This document shows, piece after piece, positions 10,456-23,036 of a stretch of DNA of 64,000 nucleotides; the stretch's first letter is position 1, and each line of letters starts with the position of its first letter. Under the pieces are notes generated by a model. That model had not been told where the DNA came from. It worked only from the letters and a program-made list of their open reading frames with translations, and ran no database searches. Made by a program: the position numbers and the translations under genes. The stretch spans positions 2,046,001 to 2,110,000 of the forward strand of contig NZ_CP075185.1 of NCBI RefSeq assembly GCF_020510685.1, written 5' to 3'. The DNA comes from Dechloromonas denitrificans (GTDB taxonomy: Bacteria; Pseudomonadota; Gammaproteobacteria; Burkholderiales; Rhodocyclaceae).

Positions 10456-11295
10456 GTGACCCCCGCCAATTTCGATTTTCATTGCCATTCTGTCGTTTCC
10501 GACGGCCTGCTGCCGCCGCAAGATGTTGCCCGGCGGGCGGCGGCCAACGGCGTAGACCTGTGGGCGCTGACCGATCATGACGATCTGGGCGGCCTGGCGG
10601 TCGCCCGGCAAGCTGCCGAAGAGGCTGGCATGGCGTTCGAGAACGGCGTTGAGATTTCCATCGAATGGCAAGGGGTGCCGATCCATATCGTCGGCCTCGG
10701 TTTCGATGCGGCGCATCCGGTGTTGTCCGATAGTCTCAATGAGCTTCGTGTCGGCCGCATCGAGCGGGCCAAACGAATGGGGGAGGCGATGGCGGCAATC
10801 GGGATCCCCGGCGTCTACGAAGGCGCCTTGTGCTTTGCGACCAACCCGAGCCTGATTTCCCGCGCCCATTTCGCCCGCTACATGGTGTCGATCGGTATTG
10901 CTCGCGACGTCCCGGGCGTCTTTCAGCATTACCTGACTCCGGGCAAGCCGGGCTATGTCGATCATCGCTGGGCTACGCTGGCCGATGCCATTGGCTGGAT
11001 CACCACCGCCGGCGGTGTCGCCGTGGTCGCCCACCCCGGGCGTTACAAGATGTCCGGTGGTGACATGCGGCGCTTCCTCGACGATTTCAAGGATTTGGGC
11101 GGGCAGGGGCTGGAAGTCACCTGTGGCAGTCATTCACCCGATAACGTCATGCATTTCGCCCGACTGGCCAGGCATTACGCCTTCCACGCCTCGCGCGGTT
11201 CGGATTTTCACGGGCCGGAAGAGAGCTATGTCGACCTCGGCAAATTGCCGCAACTGCCGGAAGATCTCAAACCTGTCTGGCGTCTGATTCGTTAA
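10456..11295 (+). CDS. PHP-domain phosphoesterase (TrpH/YciV-like)
   Basis: A protein of about 279 aa with the PHP metal-binding pattern: HCHSVVSDG near the N-terminus, LTDHDD, and later HPGRYK and SDFHGPE. E. coli YciV/TrpH-type enzymes are 5'-3' exoribonucleases or nucleoside 3',5'-bisphosphate phosphatases. No ATG fits; GTG at 10456 is preferred over TTG at 10447. It starts a tight forward block: yciO follows 3 bases later. Known YciV genes often sit next to yciO, as here. Confidence 0.85.
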   Translation: MTPANFDFHCHSVVSDGLLPPQDVARRAAANGVDLWALTDHDDLGGLAVARQAAEEAGMAFENGVEISIEWQGVPIHIVGLGFDAAHPVLSDSLNELRVGRIERAKRMGEAMAAIGIPGVYEGALCFATNPSLISRAHFARYMVSIGIARDVPGVFQHYLTPGKPGYVDHRWATLADAIGWITTAGGVAVVAHPGRYKMSGGDMRRFLDDFKDLGGQGLEVTCGSHSPDNVMHFARLARHYAFHASRGSDFHGPEESYVDLGKLPQLPEDLKPVWRLIR

Positions 11296-11298
11296 ATT

Positions 11299-11925
11299 AT
11301 GGCCCGTGTAGTCAATATTCATCCCGATACACCACAGCAGCGTCTGCTCGCGCAGGCTGCCGGATTCATCCGCGACGGGGGCCTGGTCGCCTTGCCGACC
11401 GATTCCTGTTACGCCTTGGGCTGCCATCTGGGCGACAAGGAAGCGCTGGATCGCATTCGCCTGATTCGTCAGATGGACGAACGCCATCATTTGACGCTGA
11501 TGGTCCGCGACCTCTCCGAAATCGCCCATTTCGCCCGCGTCGACAACGCTCAGTACCGCTTGCTCAAGGCGGCGACCCCGGGTAGTTACACCTTCATTCT
11601 CGAAGGCACCAAGGAATTGCCGCGCCGCGTACTGCACCCGAAGCGCAAGACTATCGGCGTGCGCGTGCCCAATCATCCGGTCGCCTTGGCGCTGCTTGAG
11701 GAACTCAACGAACCGCTGCTGACCACGACCTTGCAGTTGCCGGGCGACGATGCGCCGCTGACCGAAGGCTGGGAAATTCAGGATCGCCTTGAGGATCAGA
11801 TCGAACTAATTCTCGATGCCGGCCATTGCGGCATCGAGCCGACTACCGTCATCGACCTGACCGGCGCCACGCCCGAGCTGATCCGCGCCGGTCGCGGACC
11901 GCTGGCACCGTTTGGGCTGGATTGA
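11299..11925 (+). CDS. yciO: YciO/Sua5/YrdC family protein
   Basis: A 208-aa single-domain YrdC-fold protein. It has GLVALPTDSCYALGC near the N-terminus and a C-terminal RAGRGPLAPFG tail typical of the YciO branch. TsaC/Sua5 proteins make threonylcarbamoyl-AMP for tRNA t6A; YciO paralogues are weaker or of uncertain role, so t6A function is not claimed. ATG at 11299 follows the PHP gene by 3 bases. Confidence 0.87.
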   Translation: MARVVNIHPDTPQQRLLAQAAGFIRDGGLVALPTDSCYALGCHLGDKEALDRIRLIRQMDERHHLTLMVRDLSEIAHFARVDNAQYRLLKAATPGSYTFILEGTKELPRRVLHPKRKTIGVRVPNHPVALALLEELNEPLLTTTLQLPGDDAPLTEGWEIQDRLEDQIELILDAGHCGIEPTTVIDLTGATPELIRAGRGPLAPFGLD

Positions 11926-11932
11926 AACAAGC

Positions 11933-12586
11933 ATGCTCGAAAGCTTGATCCAGACGATTGCCGTTGCCGCATTGCCGGTGATCTTCGCGATTACCCTGCA
12001 CGAGGCGGCGCACGGTTATGCGGCGCGTCATTTCGGCGACCCGACCGCCTGGCAGCAAGGGCGGATCAGTCTCAACCCGATTCGTCACATCGATCTGGTC
12101 GGGACCATCATCATTCCGGCAGCCATTCTGCTGTTTTCCGGCGGCAGCTTTCTCTTCGGTTATGCCAAGCCGGTGCCGGTCGATTTCAGCCGCTTGCGCA
12201 ACCCAAAGCGCGACATGCTTTGGGTTGCCGCAGCCGGGCCCGGGGCCAATCTGTTCATGGCCTTCTGCTGGGCCTTCATGCTCAAGCTGGCCTGGCTAAT
12301 GCCGGGCAACGATTTCACGGTCCCCCTGTCGGAAATGGGCAAGATCGGCATCATGGTCAATTGCGTGCTGATGGTGCTCAATCTGTTGCCGTTGCCGCCG
12401 CTTGATGGCGGACGGATTGCCGTCAGCCTGTTGCCGCACCGCCTGGCCTGGAAATTTGCCAGTATCGAGCGCTGGGGCTTTCCGATATTGCTGCTCCTGT
12501 TGTTTACCGGCGTCCTTGGCGCCGTCATGAACCCGCTGGTCTTACTCTCGGCGCGGGCCATCGAATCCATTTTTGGGCTTTATTGA
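11933..12586 (+). CDS. Site-2 protease family (M50) membrane metalloprotease
   Basis: A 217-aa polytopic membrane protein. HEAAH near residues 23-27 is the zinc-binding HExxH motif inside the first hydrophobic segment, and LPPLDGGRI is the second metal-ligand region. At least four further hydrophobic stretches are visible. These short S2P-like proteins are widespread and often sit upstream of trpS and scpA. They lack the PDZ domain of RseP, and their substrates are generally unknown. I chose ATG at 11933, a few bases after the yciO stop. Confidence 0.88.
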   Translation: MLESLIQTIAVAALPVIFAITLHEAAHGYAARHFGDPTAWQQGRISLNPIRHIDLVGTIIIPAAILLFSGGSFLFGYAKPVPVDFSRLRNPKRDMLWVAAAGPGANLFMAFCWAFMLKLAWLMPGNDFTVPLSEMGKIGIMVNCVLMVLNLLPLPPLDGGRIAVSLLPHRLAWKFASIERWGFPILLLLLFTGVLGAVMNPLVLLSARAIESIFGLY

Positions 12587-12592
12587 TCAACT

Positions 12593-13795
12593 ATGTACGC
12601 AGAACGTGTTCTTTCCGGCATGCGCCCGACCGGCGCCTTGCACCTTGGCCACTATCACGGTGTTCTCAAAAACTGGGTTAGGCTCCAGCACGAATACCCC
12701 TGCCTGTTCTTCGTCGCCGACTGGCATGCGCTGACCACGCAGTACGACAACCCGCAGGGTATTGAAAAAGCGACCTGGGACATGGTCATCGACTGGCTCG
12801 CTGCTGGCGTCGATCCCAATCAGTCCACCTTGTTCATTCAGTCGAAAGTGCCGGAACACGCCGAACTGCATCTGCTGATGTCGATGATGACGCCGCTCGG
12901 CTGGCTGGAGCGCGTGCCGACCTATAAGGATCAGCAGGAAAAGATGGCCGGCAAGGATTTGACGACCTATGGTTTCCTCGGCTATCCGCTGCTGATGAGT
13001 GCCGACATCCTGATCTACCGCGCCGACAAGGTGCCGGTCGGCGAGGACCAGATTCCGCACGTCGAATTCACCCGCGAACTGGCGCGCCGCTTCAACCACA
13101 TGTATGGCCGCGAGCCGGGTTTTGAGGACAAGGCACGCGAAGCGGTCAAGAAGCTGGGCAGCAAGAAGGCGCGACTCTATGAAGAGCTGCGCACGCGTTA
13201 CCAGCAGAATGGCGATAAGGAAGCCGTCGAGCAGGCCAAGGCCATGCTCAACGAAATTCAGCATCTTTCGGCGCTTGACCGTGAGCGCCTGTTCGGTTTC
13301 CTCGAAGGTACCGGCAAGATGATCCTGGTCGAACCAGGTTATCTGCTGACCGAGGCTTCCAAGATGCCGGGCCTGGATGGGCAGAAGATGTCCAAGTCCT
13401 ATCACAACACGATCACCATGCGCGAATCCGAGGAATCGGTCAGCAAGAAGGTCAGAAGCATGCCGACCGATCCGGCCCGGGTGCGTCGCAACGATCCAGG
13501 CGAGCCCACCAAGTGCCCGGTCTGGCAGTTGCATCAGGTCTATTCCAACGATGCTTGCAAGGAATGGGTGCAGCAAGGCTGCCGCACTGCCGGTATCGGC
13601 TGTCTCGAATGCAAGCAGCCGGTGATCGACGGCATCCTGCGCGAACAGGCGCCGATGCGCGAACGGGCGCAGGTCTATCTCGACGATCCGACGTTGGTCA
13701 AGAACATCATTGCCGACGGCTGCGAGAAGGCTCGCGAACTGGCTCGCGAAACGATGCGCGACGTCCGGGAATCGATGGGGCTGGAATACCATTGA
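12593..13795 (+). CDS. trpS: Tryptophanyl-tRNA synthetase
   Basis: A 400-aa class I aminoacyl-tRNA synthetase. The HIGH-type signature appears as HLGHYHG (near residue 18) and the KMSKS loop as GQKMSKSY (near 265). It charges tRNA-Trp. At 400 aa it is longer than the compact form of about 330 aa because of an inserted region around 170-215, as in other betaproteobacterial TrpS. The stop overlaps the next ATG by one base (TGATG). Confidence 0.96.
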   Translation: MYAERVLSGMRPTGALHLGHYHGVLKNWVRLQHEYPCLFFVADWHALTTQYDNPQGIEKATWDMVIDWLAAGVDPNQSTLFIQSKVPEHAELHLLMSMMTPLGWLERVPTYKDQQEKMAGKDLTTYGFLGYPLLMSADILIYRADKVPVGEDQIPHVEFTRELARRFNHMYGREPGFEDKAREAVKKLGSKKARLYEELRTRYQQNGDKEAVEQAKAMLNEIQHLSALDRERLFGFLEGTGKMILVEPGYLLTEASKMPGLDGQKMSKSYHNTITMRESEESVSKKVRSMPTDPARVRRNDPGEPTKCPVWQLHQVYSNDACKEWVQQGCRTAGIGCLECKQPVIDGILREQAPMRERAQVYLDDPTLVKNIIADGCEKARELARETMRDVRESMGLEYH

Positions 13796-14085
13796 TGGAT
13801 AACCTTGATATCGAGGCGTTGGTCTGGATCGGCATTGGCTTCGCCGGCCAGGCGCTGTTCATGATGCGCTTCGTCATCCAGTGGTGGAGCAGTGAGAAGG
13901 CCAAGCGGGTGGTGATCCCGGTCGCCTTCTGGTATTTCAGTCTGGCCGGTAGCCTGGTGCTGGTCGTCTATGCCATTCATCGCAAAGACCCGGTATTTAT
14001 TTTTGGTCAGGCGCTGCCGCTGGTGATCTATCTGCGCAACCTTCATCTGCATTACAAGAGCAAGGGCCGCAGCGCGGCTTCGTGA
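13795..14085 (+). CDS. Lipid A biosynthesis N-terminal (LAB_N) domain membrane protein
   Basis: A 96-aa small membrane protein with three hydrophobic segments and the conserved WxGxGFxGQxLFxxRFxxQWxxSE pattern of LAB_N proteins. LAB_N occurs at the N-terminus of some lipid A and glycosyl transferases and as a free-standing protein resembling small sugar-phosphate carriers. Function is unproven. It starts inside the trpS stop and ends inside the scpA translation start region, so it belongs to the same operon. Confidence 0.8.
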   Translation: MDNLDIEALVWIGIGFAGQALFMMRFVIQWWSSEKAKRVVIPVAFWYFSLAGSLVLVVYAIHRKDPVFIFGQALPLVIYLRNLHLHYKSKGRSAAS

Positions 14086-14087
14086 CT

Positions 14088-14927
14088 ATGAATGCGGTCA
14101 TCGAGTCGCCCCAGGCGGCGCTCTTCTCGCCGGTTGCCCGGATCTATGGCCAGCCGCTTGAGCATCTGCCGCAGGATCTCTATATCCCGCCCGATGCACT
14201 GGCGATCATGCTCGATGCCTTCGAGGGGCCGCTTGACCTACTGCTCTATCTGATCCGCAAGGCCAACGTCGATATTCTCGATATCCCGATGGCGCCGCTG
14301 ACCCGGCAGTACCTGACGTATATCGACAGCATGCAGGCGACCAATCTCGAATTGGCGGCCGATTATCTGGTGATGGCGGCCATGCTGATCGAGATCAAGT
14401 CGCGCATGCTGTTGCCGCGCCACAGGCTGGGCGAGGGCGACGAGGCCGAAGATCCGCGGGCGGAATTGGTACGCCGGCTGATGGAATACGAGCAGATGAA
14501 AATCGCCGGCCAGAAGCTGAACGAGTTGCCGCAGGCCGAACGGGAGTTTTTCTGGGTCGAAACGCTGGTCGAGAAGTCGCTCTACGTGCGCCATCCGGAT
14601 GTTTCGGTGGCCGATCTGAAAGAGGCCTGGGATGCCATTTTTCGCCAGGCCAGACTGACCAAGAGTCACAAAATCAGCCGCGAAGAGTTGTCGGTACGCG
14701 AACATATGGGCATCATCCTGCGTCTGCTGCAGGAGCGTGGTGGTTTCGTCCAGTTTGAAACGATGTTCGATCCCGAAATGGGCGCCCCTGGCCTGGTTGT
14801 TCATTTTCTCGCGATGCTGGAGCTGGCACGCGAAAAGCTGGTCGAATTTACCCAAACCGAGGCTTTTCAGCCCATTTACGTGAGAGTGCATCAAGGTGGA
14901 ACCGAGCCTGGTCAAGAAGGTGCTTGA
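14088..14927 (+). CDS. scpA: Segregation and condensation protein A
   Basis: A protein of about 279 aa and the kleisin subunit of the bacterial SMC-ScpAB complex, which compacts and segregates chromosomes. Family features include [27 protein letters not shown] near residues 45-75 and a C-terminal winged-helix region. ATG at 14088 is preferred; an overlapping GTG at 14082 is possible. It overlaps scpB by 32 bases, a common coupling for this pair. Confidence 0.93.
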   Translation: MNAVIESPQAALFSPVARIYGQPLEHLPQDLYIPPDALAIMLDAFEGPLDLLLYLIRKANVDILDIPMAPLTRQYLTYIDSMQATNLELAADYLVMAAMLIEIKSRMLLPRHRLGEGDEAEDPRAELVRRLMEYEQMKIAGQKLNELPQAEREFFWVETLVEKSLYVRHPDVSVADLKEAWDAIFRQARLTKSHKISREELSVREHMGIILRLLQERGGFVQFETMFDPEMGAPGLVVHFLAMLELAREKLVEFTQTEAFQPIYVRVHQGGTEPGQEGA

Positions 14928-15438
14928 AGCGGCGCTGCTCGCCGCCCGCGAGCCGATGACGCCGCTCGAGTTGCGCAAGATGTTCGACGAGGAGTTGTCG
15001 ACGGACGTCCTGCGGAAATTGCTGAGTGAGCTGCGCGAGGAATGGGCCGAGCGGCCGGTCGAGCTGATCCAGTTGGCCTCCGGCTGGCGTTTCCGGACGC
15101 GCGCCGAATATCTGCCTTACCTTGAGCGCCTGAATCCGGAAAAACCGCCACGGTATTCGCGTGCCATGCTTGAAACCCTCGCCATCATCGCCTACCGTCA
15201 GCCGGTGACGCGCGGCGATATCGAGGAAATTCGCGGCGTTGCCGTTAACGCCAACGTTATCAAGACGTTGGAAGAGCGGGGCTGGATCGACGTCGTCGGC
15301 CACCGCGACACGCCGGGCCGCCCGGCACTATTTGCCACGACGAAACAATTTCTCGATGATCTGGGACTGCGTGCCGTCAGCGAACTGCCGCCGCTTGAAC
15401 AAATCAGCCAGACACTGGAGCTGAACCATGAAAACTAA
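14896..15438 (+). CDS. scpB: Segregation and condensation protein B
   Basis: A 180-aa protein with two winged-helix domains that bridges ScpA dimers in the SMC complex. The motif [24 protein letters not shown] is diagnostic. The start is GTG at 14896 inside scpA; no ATG fits. The stop TAA lies just inside rluB (overlap 11 bases), so scpA, scpB and rluB are coupled. Confidence 0.92.
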   Translation: MEPSLVKKVLEAALLAAREPMTPLELRKMFDEELSTDVLRKLLSELREEWAERPVELIQLASGWRFRTRAEYLPYLERLNPEKPPRYSRAMLETLAIIAYRQPVTRGDIEEIRGVAVNANVIKTLEERGWIDVVGHRDTPGRPALFATTKQFLDDLGLRAVSELPPLEQISQTLELNHEN

Positions 15439-16444
15439 ACGTACTCCCTTCCGCCAGTCGCCGAAAAATAGCGATGGTGCCTTCGATAATCGTGTTGCGG
15501 TGGCTGCCGTTGATCAAGATGAAGAACCGCGCCAGCGCGGGGCGCGTCGTGAGGCAGCGGCGGCGCAGGCGGTAGAAGCGCCGGCCAAGCCGAAGCGGCA
15601 ACGTATGGGGCCGGCGTCGGGGCGGGCCAATCGCGGTGCCGTCGGGCGCAATGGCAAGCCACTGCTCGAATCTAAGCCGGAACGCCTGCAGAAAGTACTG
15701 GCTCAGGCCGGTATCGGTTCGCGCCGCGAAATGGAGGAGTGGATTGCCGCCGGCCGGATCAGCGTCAATGGTGTGACCGCTCAGCTCGGTCAGAGCGTGG
15801 TGCCGACCGACAAGGTCAAGATCGGTGGTCGCTTGGTCAATTTGCGCTTCACCACCACCAAGACGCCCCGCATTGTCATGTATCACAAGCCGGAAGGCGA
15901 GATCGTCTCGCGCGACGATCCGGAGGGGCGCCCTTCGGTGTTCAATGCTTTGCCGCGAATCCGTGGCGGGCGATGGATCGCGGTCGGTCGCCTGGATTTC
16001 AATACCTCGGGCCTGTTGCTGTTCACGACCTCGGGCGAGTTGGCCAACAAGTTGACCCATCCGAGCTCGGAACTGGTGCGTGATTATGCTGTCCGCGTGC
16101 TTGGCGAGCTGACGCTGGAATCGCAAAAGTTGCTGCTGGAAGGGATCCAGCTCGAAGACGGCCCGGCCAGTTTCGCTAGTCTGGAGGATGCCGGCGGCGA
16201 GGGGGCCAATCACTGGTATCGCGCCACAATCTACGAAGGTCGCAATCGCGAAGTGCGCCGGATGTTCGAAGCGGTAGGGTGTACGGTCAGTCGCCTGATT
16301 CGTGTTCGTTACGGTCCGTTCGGTTTGCCGCCGCAGTTGAAGCGGGGACGCGTGCACGAGTTGAACGAGGTCGAAGTCAAGGCATTCATGCGCGAGTTGG
16401 ACAAAATGATCAAGCCGGAGGAAATGCCCCCGGAAGGTGCATAA
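15428..16444 (+). CDS. rluB: 23S rRNA pseudouridine synthase B
   Basis: A 338-aa RsuA/RluB family pseudouridine synthase, expected to modify U2605 of 23S rRNA. After a basic, low-complexity extension (about 1-80) comes an S4 RNA-binding domain (about 85-130, [15 protein letters not shown]). The catalytic domain has the active-site Asp in [12 protein letters not shown] (near 190). It ends with [12 protein letters not shown] and VRYGPFGLP, typical of the family. Last gene of the scpAB-rluB operon. Confidence 0.9.
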   Translation: MKTKRTPFRQSPKNSDGAFDNRVAVAAVDQDEEPRQRGARREAAAAQAVEAPAKPKRQRMGPASGRANRGAVGRNGKPLLESKPERLQKVLAQAGIGSRREMEEWIAAGRISVNGVTAQLGQSVVPTDKVKIGGRLVNLRFTTTKTPRIVMYHKPEGEIVSRDDPEGRPSVFNALPRIRGGRWIAVGRLDFNTSGLLLFTTSGELANKLTHPSSELVRDYAVRVLGELTLESQKLLLEGIQLEDGPASFASLEDAGGEGANHWYRATIYEGRNREVRRMFEAVGCTVSRLIRVRYGPFGLPPQLKRGRVHELNEVEVKAFMRELDKMIKPEEMPPEGA

Positions 16445-16459
16445 AGTCTGGCTGATTCA

Positions 16460-16488
16460 TTTACTGGAGGGAATAAACTCGTTATAAT
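16460..16488 (+). promoter_or_regulatory. Sigma-70 type promoter for the rimP-nusA-infB operon
   Basis: TTTACT at 16460-16465, a 17-base spacer and a perfect TATAAT at 16483-16488 lie just after rluB. Transcription would start near 16495, giving a leader of about 77 bases ahead of rimP. Confidence 0.65.
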
Positions 16489-16539
16489 TCACGGGTTTGT
16501 TCCTCCCGTCATTCTTGGCGGGGCATCTTTTTTATATAG

Positions 16540-16561
16540 ATGGGCGTTTCGCCCATTTTTT
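16540..16561 (+). terminator. Intrinsic terminator-like hairpin in the rimP leader
   Basis: ATGGGCG-TTT-CGCCCAT (16540-16556) is a perfect 7-bp stem ending in a run of T residues (16556-16561). It sits between the predicted promoter and the rimP ATG at 16572, so it would act as an attenuator or early terminator of the nusA operon. Confidence 0.6.
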
Positions 16562-16571
16562 ATTTGTGGCT

Positions 16572-17012
16572 ATGGATTTAAACACGCTGCTTGAAACGAC
16601 CGTTGTCGGTCTGGGTTATGAACTCGTTGATGTCGAGATGTCGCCGCGCGGCCGCACCATTCGCGTCTTCATAGATGTGCCGAGCAAGGAGAGCGGCATT
16701 GATGTCGAGGACTGCGCCAAGGTATCAAACCAGTTGTCGCGTGTTTTTGAGGTCGAGAATATTGATTTCGACCGCCTCGAAATATCCTCGCCGGGTCTGG
16801 ATCGTGTCGTCAAAAAAGCCGAAGATTTCGAGCGATTTGCCGGTCAGGATATTCAGATCAAGGTACGAATTCCACATGGCGGTCGCCGCAATTTCCAGGG
16901 CGAACTGCTGGGCTGCAAAGACGGCAAGGTTGGTCTGCGCCTGGAAAAAGATGAAGTGGAACTGGAATTCACCAATATCGAGAAGGCACGTCTGGTGCCT
17001 CGTTTCGACTGA
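16572..17012 (+). CDS. rimP: Ribosome maturation factor RimP
   Basis: A 146-aa protein needed for 30S subunit maturation. Family features are GYELVDVEM near the N-terminus and EISSPGLDRVVKKAEDFERFAG in the middle. I start at ATG 16572 (MDLNTLLE), where homology begins; an upstream frame from 16497 would run through the leader hairpin. It is the first gene of the operon, with nusA 21 bases downstream. Confidence 0.93.
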   Translation: MDLNTLLETTVVGLGYELVDVEMSPRGRTIRVFIDVPSKESGIDVEDCAKVSNQLSRVFEVENIDFDRLEISSPGLDRVVKKAEDFERFAGQDIQIKVRIPHGGRRNFQGELLGCKDGKVGLRLEKDEVELEFTNIEKARLVPRFD

Positions 17013-17033
17013 AGGACTAGGAGGTTTTAGCCC

Positions 17034-18506
17034 ATGAGCCGTGAAATTTTGCTGCTGGTCGATGCTCTGGCCCGCGAAAAGAACGTCAGCAAGGACATCG
17101 TTTTCGGTGCGCTTGAACTGGCGCTCGCGTCCGCGACCAAAAAACGCATCCATGATGAAGCCGATGTGCGCATCTCAATTGATCGCAACACCGGTGGTTT
17201 CGAGTCCTTCCGTCGCTGGCAGGTCGTGCCAGATAACGAATACGTCAATGAATACCTCGAGGTGCCGCTGTCCGAGGCACAAAAAGATGATCCGGAGATC
17301 GAAGCCGGCGACTCCCTGGAAGAGCCGCTGGAACCGATCGATTTCGGTCGCATCGGTGCTCAGGCGGCCAAGCAGGTGATCCTGCAGAAGATCCGCGACG
17401 CCGAGCGCGAGCAGATCCTGGCCGACTTCCTGGAGCGCAAGGAACATGTCGTTTCTGGCACCATCAAGCGGATGGAGCGCGGTAACGCGATTATCGAAGC
17501 TGGCAAGATCGAAGCCTTGCTGCCCCGCGACCAGATGATCCCGAAGGAGAATCTCCGGGTCGGCGACCGTATTCGGGCCTACCTGCTGCGCATCGACCGC
17601 AATGCCCGCGGCCCGCAGATTATTCTGTCGCGTACCGCGCCGGAATTCGTCATCAAGCTGTTCGACATGGAAGTGCCGGAAATCTCCGACGGCCTGATGG
17701 AACTCAAGGCTTGTGCCCGCGACCCCGGTCTGCGTGCCAAGATTGCCGTCAAGTCGAACGATCCGCGGGTCGATCCGATCGGCACCTGTGTCGGTCTGCG
17801 CGGCTCGCGTGTTACTGCCGTGCGTAACGAAATCGGCGGCGAGAACATCGATATCGTGCTGTGGTCTGCTGATCCGGCCCAGTTCGTCATTGGCGCATTG
17901 TCGCCGGCGGAAGTCTCCTCGATCGTTGTCGATGAGGAGAAGCATTCGATGGACGTCGTGGTCGATGAAGATAATCTGGCCATCGCCATCGGGCGCAGCG
18001 GACAAAATGTCCGCCTCGCTTCCGAGCTGACCGGCTGGACCATCAACCTGATGACCCAGGATGAGTCAGCCAAGCGTTCCGAAGCAGAATCCGCCGCGAC
18101 GCGGGTCATCTTCATGGACAAGCTTGATATCGATGAAGAGCTGGCCGATCTGATGATCGAGGAAGGTTTCTCGACGCTGGAAGAAGTGGCCTATGTGCCG
18201 CTGGCTGAAATGCTCGAAATCGAGGGGCTGGACGAAGACATCGTTAACGAGTTGCGTAATCGCGCCCGTAATGTCTTGTTGACTGAAGCGATTGCCACCG
18301 AAGAACAGCTGGAAAGTGTCGCCGAAGACCTGATCGGTCTCGATGGCATGAGCAAGGAACTGGCCGCCAAATTGGCCGGAAATGGCGTCAAGACCCGCGA
18401 TGACCTCGCTGAGCTGGCGGTGGATGAACTCACGGAATTGACCGGCATCGACGAAGAGCGTGCCAAGGAACTTATTCTGAAGGCACGGGCTCACTGGTTC
18501 GAGTGA
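17034..18506 (+). CDS. nusA: Transcription termination/antitermination factor NusA
   Basis: A 490-aa NusA of proteobacterial type. The N-terminal RNAP-binding domain (1-130) is followed by S1 (about 135-200), two KH domains (about 230-345, [21 protein letters not shown] and [12 protein letters not shown]) and two C-terminal acidic repeats (about 360-490). A strong AGGAGG at 17019-17024 precedes the ATG. It modulates pausing, termination and rRNA antitermination. Confidence 0.97.
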   Translation: MSREILLLVDALAREKNVSKDIVFGALELALASATKKRIHDEADVRISIDRNTGGFESFRRWQVVPDNEYVNEYLEVPLSEAQKDDPEIEAGDSLEEPLEPIDFGRIGAQAAKQVILQKIRDAEREQILADFLERKEHVVSGTIKRMERGNAIIEAGKIEALLPRDQMIPKENLRVGDRIRAYLLRIDRNARGPQIILSRTAPEFVIKLFDMEVPEISDGLMELKACARDPGLRAKIAVKSNDPRVDPIGTCVGLRGSRVTAVRNEIGGENIDIVLWSADPAQFVIGALSPAEVSSIVVDEEKHSMDVVVDEDNLAIAIGRSGQNVRLASELTGWTINLMTQDESAKRSEAESAATRVIFMDKLDIDEELADLMIEEGFSTLEEVAYVPLAEMLEIEGLDEDIVNELRNRARNVLLTEAIATEEQLESVAEDLIGLDGMSKELAAKLAGNGVKTRDDLAELAVDELTELTGIDEERAKELILKARAHWFE

Positions 18507-18522
18507 GCGGGAGGTAGCAAAT

Positions 18523-21272
<2,750 letters not shown>

Positions 21273-21273
<1 letters not shown>

Positions 21274-21644
21274 TGAAAAAGAAGGGATTTCAGCGTAGTG
21301 ATCGGGTCGCGGAGCAAGTTCGTCGCGACCTTGCCGACCTGATTCGTACCGAGTTGAAGGATCCGCGTGTCGGCATGATCAGCCTGACGGCTGTTGAGCT
21401 GACACCGGATTATGCCCACGCCAAGGTCTTCTTCGCGACGCTCAATGACGAGCATCTGGAAGAGGTCGAGCGTGGCCTGAAGCGTGCCGCCGGCTTTCTG
21501 CGGCGCGAATTGGGACGGCGAATCCATATTCATACCTTGCCGGAGTTGCACTTCGTCTACGACGATTCGATCGTTCACGGTGCCAGCATGTCGCTGCTCA
21601 TCGAGCAGGCCAACGCACTCAGCGACCTGACGCCGGAAGACTGA
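21273..21644 (+). CDS. rbfA: Ribosome-binding factor A
   Basis: A 123-aa KH-fold protein that helps 16S rRNA 5'-end maturation in the 30S subunit and cold adaptation. Family features are RSDRVAEQVRRDLADLIR at the N-terminus and LPELHFVYDDS near the C-terminus. ATG overlaps the infB stop by one base (TAATG). Same operon. Confidence 0.95.
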
Positions 21645-21650
21645 CCATTC

Positions 21651-22550
21651 ATGCAAGTCAAGAAGACCTGGAAACAGGTCGATGGTGTTTTGTTGCTCGA
21701 CAAACCGATCGGCCTGACCTCCAACGATGCTCTGCAAAAGGCCCGGCGCTTGTTTTCGGCTGCGAAGGGCGGGCACACCGGAACTCTTGATCCGCTGGCG
21801 ACCGGCTTGTTGCCGCTCTGTTTCGGTGAGGCGACCAAGTTTTCGGCTGACCTCCTCGATGCCGACAAGACCTACGAAGCGATTGTCAAATTGGGCATCA
21901 CAACTGATTCGGGCGATGCCGAAGGGGTGGTGATCGCTAGCGCTCCGGTCAACGTCTCCGAAAATGATATTTCTCGGGTGTTGCCGCAATTTACCGGCGA
22001 TATTCAGCAAATCCCGCCCATGCACTCGGCGCTCAAGCGGAATGGCCGGCCGCTCTACGAGTTGGCGCGCCAGGGAATCGAAGTCGAGCGGGAGCTGCGG
22101 GCGGTGACTATCTACACCATCGACTGCCTGAATTTTTCCGGCGATAGCCTGACCTTGCGTGTGGCTTGCAGCAAAGGAACCTATATCCGCGTCCTGGCGG
22201 CCGACATCGGACAGGCGCTCGGTTGTGGCGCGCATCTGACCGGGCTGCGTCGCACCATGGTCGGTGATCTCGATCTGGCCAATGCCGTCACCTTGGCTGA
22301 ACTGGAGGCGCTGGATGAAGCGGGGCGGGCAGGGCGCCTGCAACCGGTCGATGCCTTGTTGCTCAGTTTGCCGGTGATGACCGTCGAGGGCGAGGCGGCC
22401 GAACGCTTTCGTCATGGCAATCCGGTTGATTTGCCGGACGATCTAGCCGGAAAAATTCGTGTCTATGCCGATGACCGACTGATCGGCGTCGGCGAGCCGG
22501 GAAGCGATGGCCGCTTGTGGCCGAAACGACTGGTGCAATTGGCTGCTTAA
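21651..22550 (+). CDS. truB: tRNA pseudouridine(55) synthase
   Basis: A 299-aa enzyme that makes pseudouridine 55 in the T-loop of tRNAs. The catalytic Asp is in GGHTGTLDPLATGLLPL (near residue 46). The conserved KXYEA-like TYEAIVKLG and CSKGTYIRVLAADIG motifs are present, plus a PUA-like C-terminus. It follows rbfA by 6 bases. Confidence 0.96.
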   Translation: MQVKKTWKQVDGVLLLDKPIGLTSNDALQKARRLFSAAKGGHTGTLDPLATGLLPLCFGEATKFSADLLDADKTYEAIVKLGITTDSGDAEGVVIASAPVNVSENDISRVLPQFTGDIQQIPPMHSALKRNGRPLYELARQGIEVERELRAVTIYTIDCLNFSGDSLTLRVACSKGTYIRVLAADIGQALGCGAHLTGLRRTMVGDLDLANAVTLAELEALDEAGRAGRLQPVDALLLSLPVMTVEGEAAERFRHGNPVDLPDDLAGKIRVYADDRLIGVGEPGSDGRLWPKRLVQLAA

Positions 22551-22555
22551 GCGGG

Positions 22556-22588
22556 TATAATCGCGCGCTTTCCGTCGCCAAACGGAAA
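22556..22588 (+). promoter_or_regulatory. -10 box and 5'UTR hairpin ahead of rpsO
   Basis: TATAAT at 22556-22561 is followed by a 7-bp stem, TTTCCGT (22569-22575) with ACGGAAA (22582-22588). A -35 is not convincing. This suggests an internal promoter for rpsO-pnp and a structured leader; rpsO leaders are known targets of S15 autoregulation in other bacteria. Confidence 0.4.
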
Positions 22589-22657
22589 AACCAATTTTAA
22601 CTTGGCGCTGGCTCTATCAAACCGGGGCGGCGTCGTAACCATGAAAGAGAGTTTGAA

Positions 22658-22927
22658 ATGGCATTCACTACTGAAATCAAGGCCGGCATCGTTGCCGAAT
22701 TCCAGCGCGCTCCTGGCGACACTGGCTCTTCCGAAGTCCAGATCGCGCTGTTGACCGCCCGCATCAACGATCTGACCCCGCACTTCAAAGAGCACAAGAA
22801 GGATCACCACTCCCGTCGTGGTCTGTTGCGTCTGGTCAGCCAGCGCCGCAAGCTGCTGGATTACCTGAAGGGCAAGAACATCGATTCTTACCGCACCCTG
22901 ATTACCCGCCTTGGTCTGCGCAAATAA
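22658..22927 (+). CDS. rpsO: 30S ribosomal protein S15
   Basis: An 89-aa standard-length S15 that binds 16S rRNA early in 30S assembly. Conserved segments [17 protein letters not shown] and [23 protein letters not shown] are seen. It lies in the usual truB-rpsO-pnp order. Confidence 0.98.
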   Translation: MAFTTEIKAGIVAEFQRAPGDTGSSEVQIALLTARINDLTPHFKEHKKDHHSRRGLLRLVSQRRKLLDYLKGKNIDSYRTLITRLGLRK

Positions 22928-22945
22928 GCCAGAGCAAAGCCACGT

Positions 22946-22982
22946 AAAAAAAGCGGCCCGGAAATATCCCGGCCGCTTTTTT
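22946..22982 (+). terminator. Rho-independent terminator after rpsO
   Basis: A-tract, then GCGGCC...GGCCGC stem with a small internal mismatch, then a T-run (to 22982). The flanking A and T tracts make it potentially bidirectional. It separates rpsO from pnp. Confidence 0.8.
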
Positions 22983-23036
22983 CGTTTTTATTGTTGTGTT
23001 GTGTGTTGTTCATTGTGATGAGAGTGAAAGGAAATT

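Noticed and set aside
12587..13792. Minus-strand frame matching the length of trpS
   Set aside because: Exact antisense of trpS, whose HIGH and KMSKS motifs fix the true strand.
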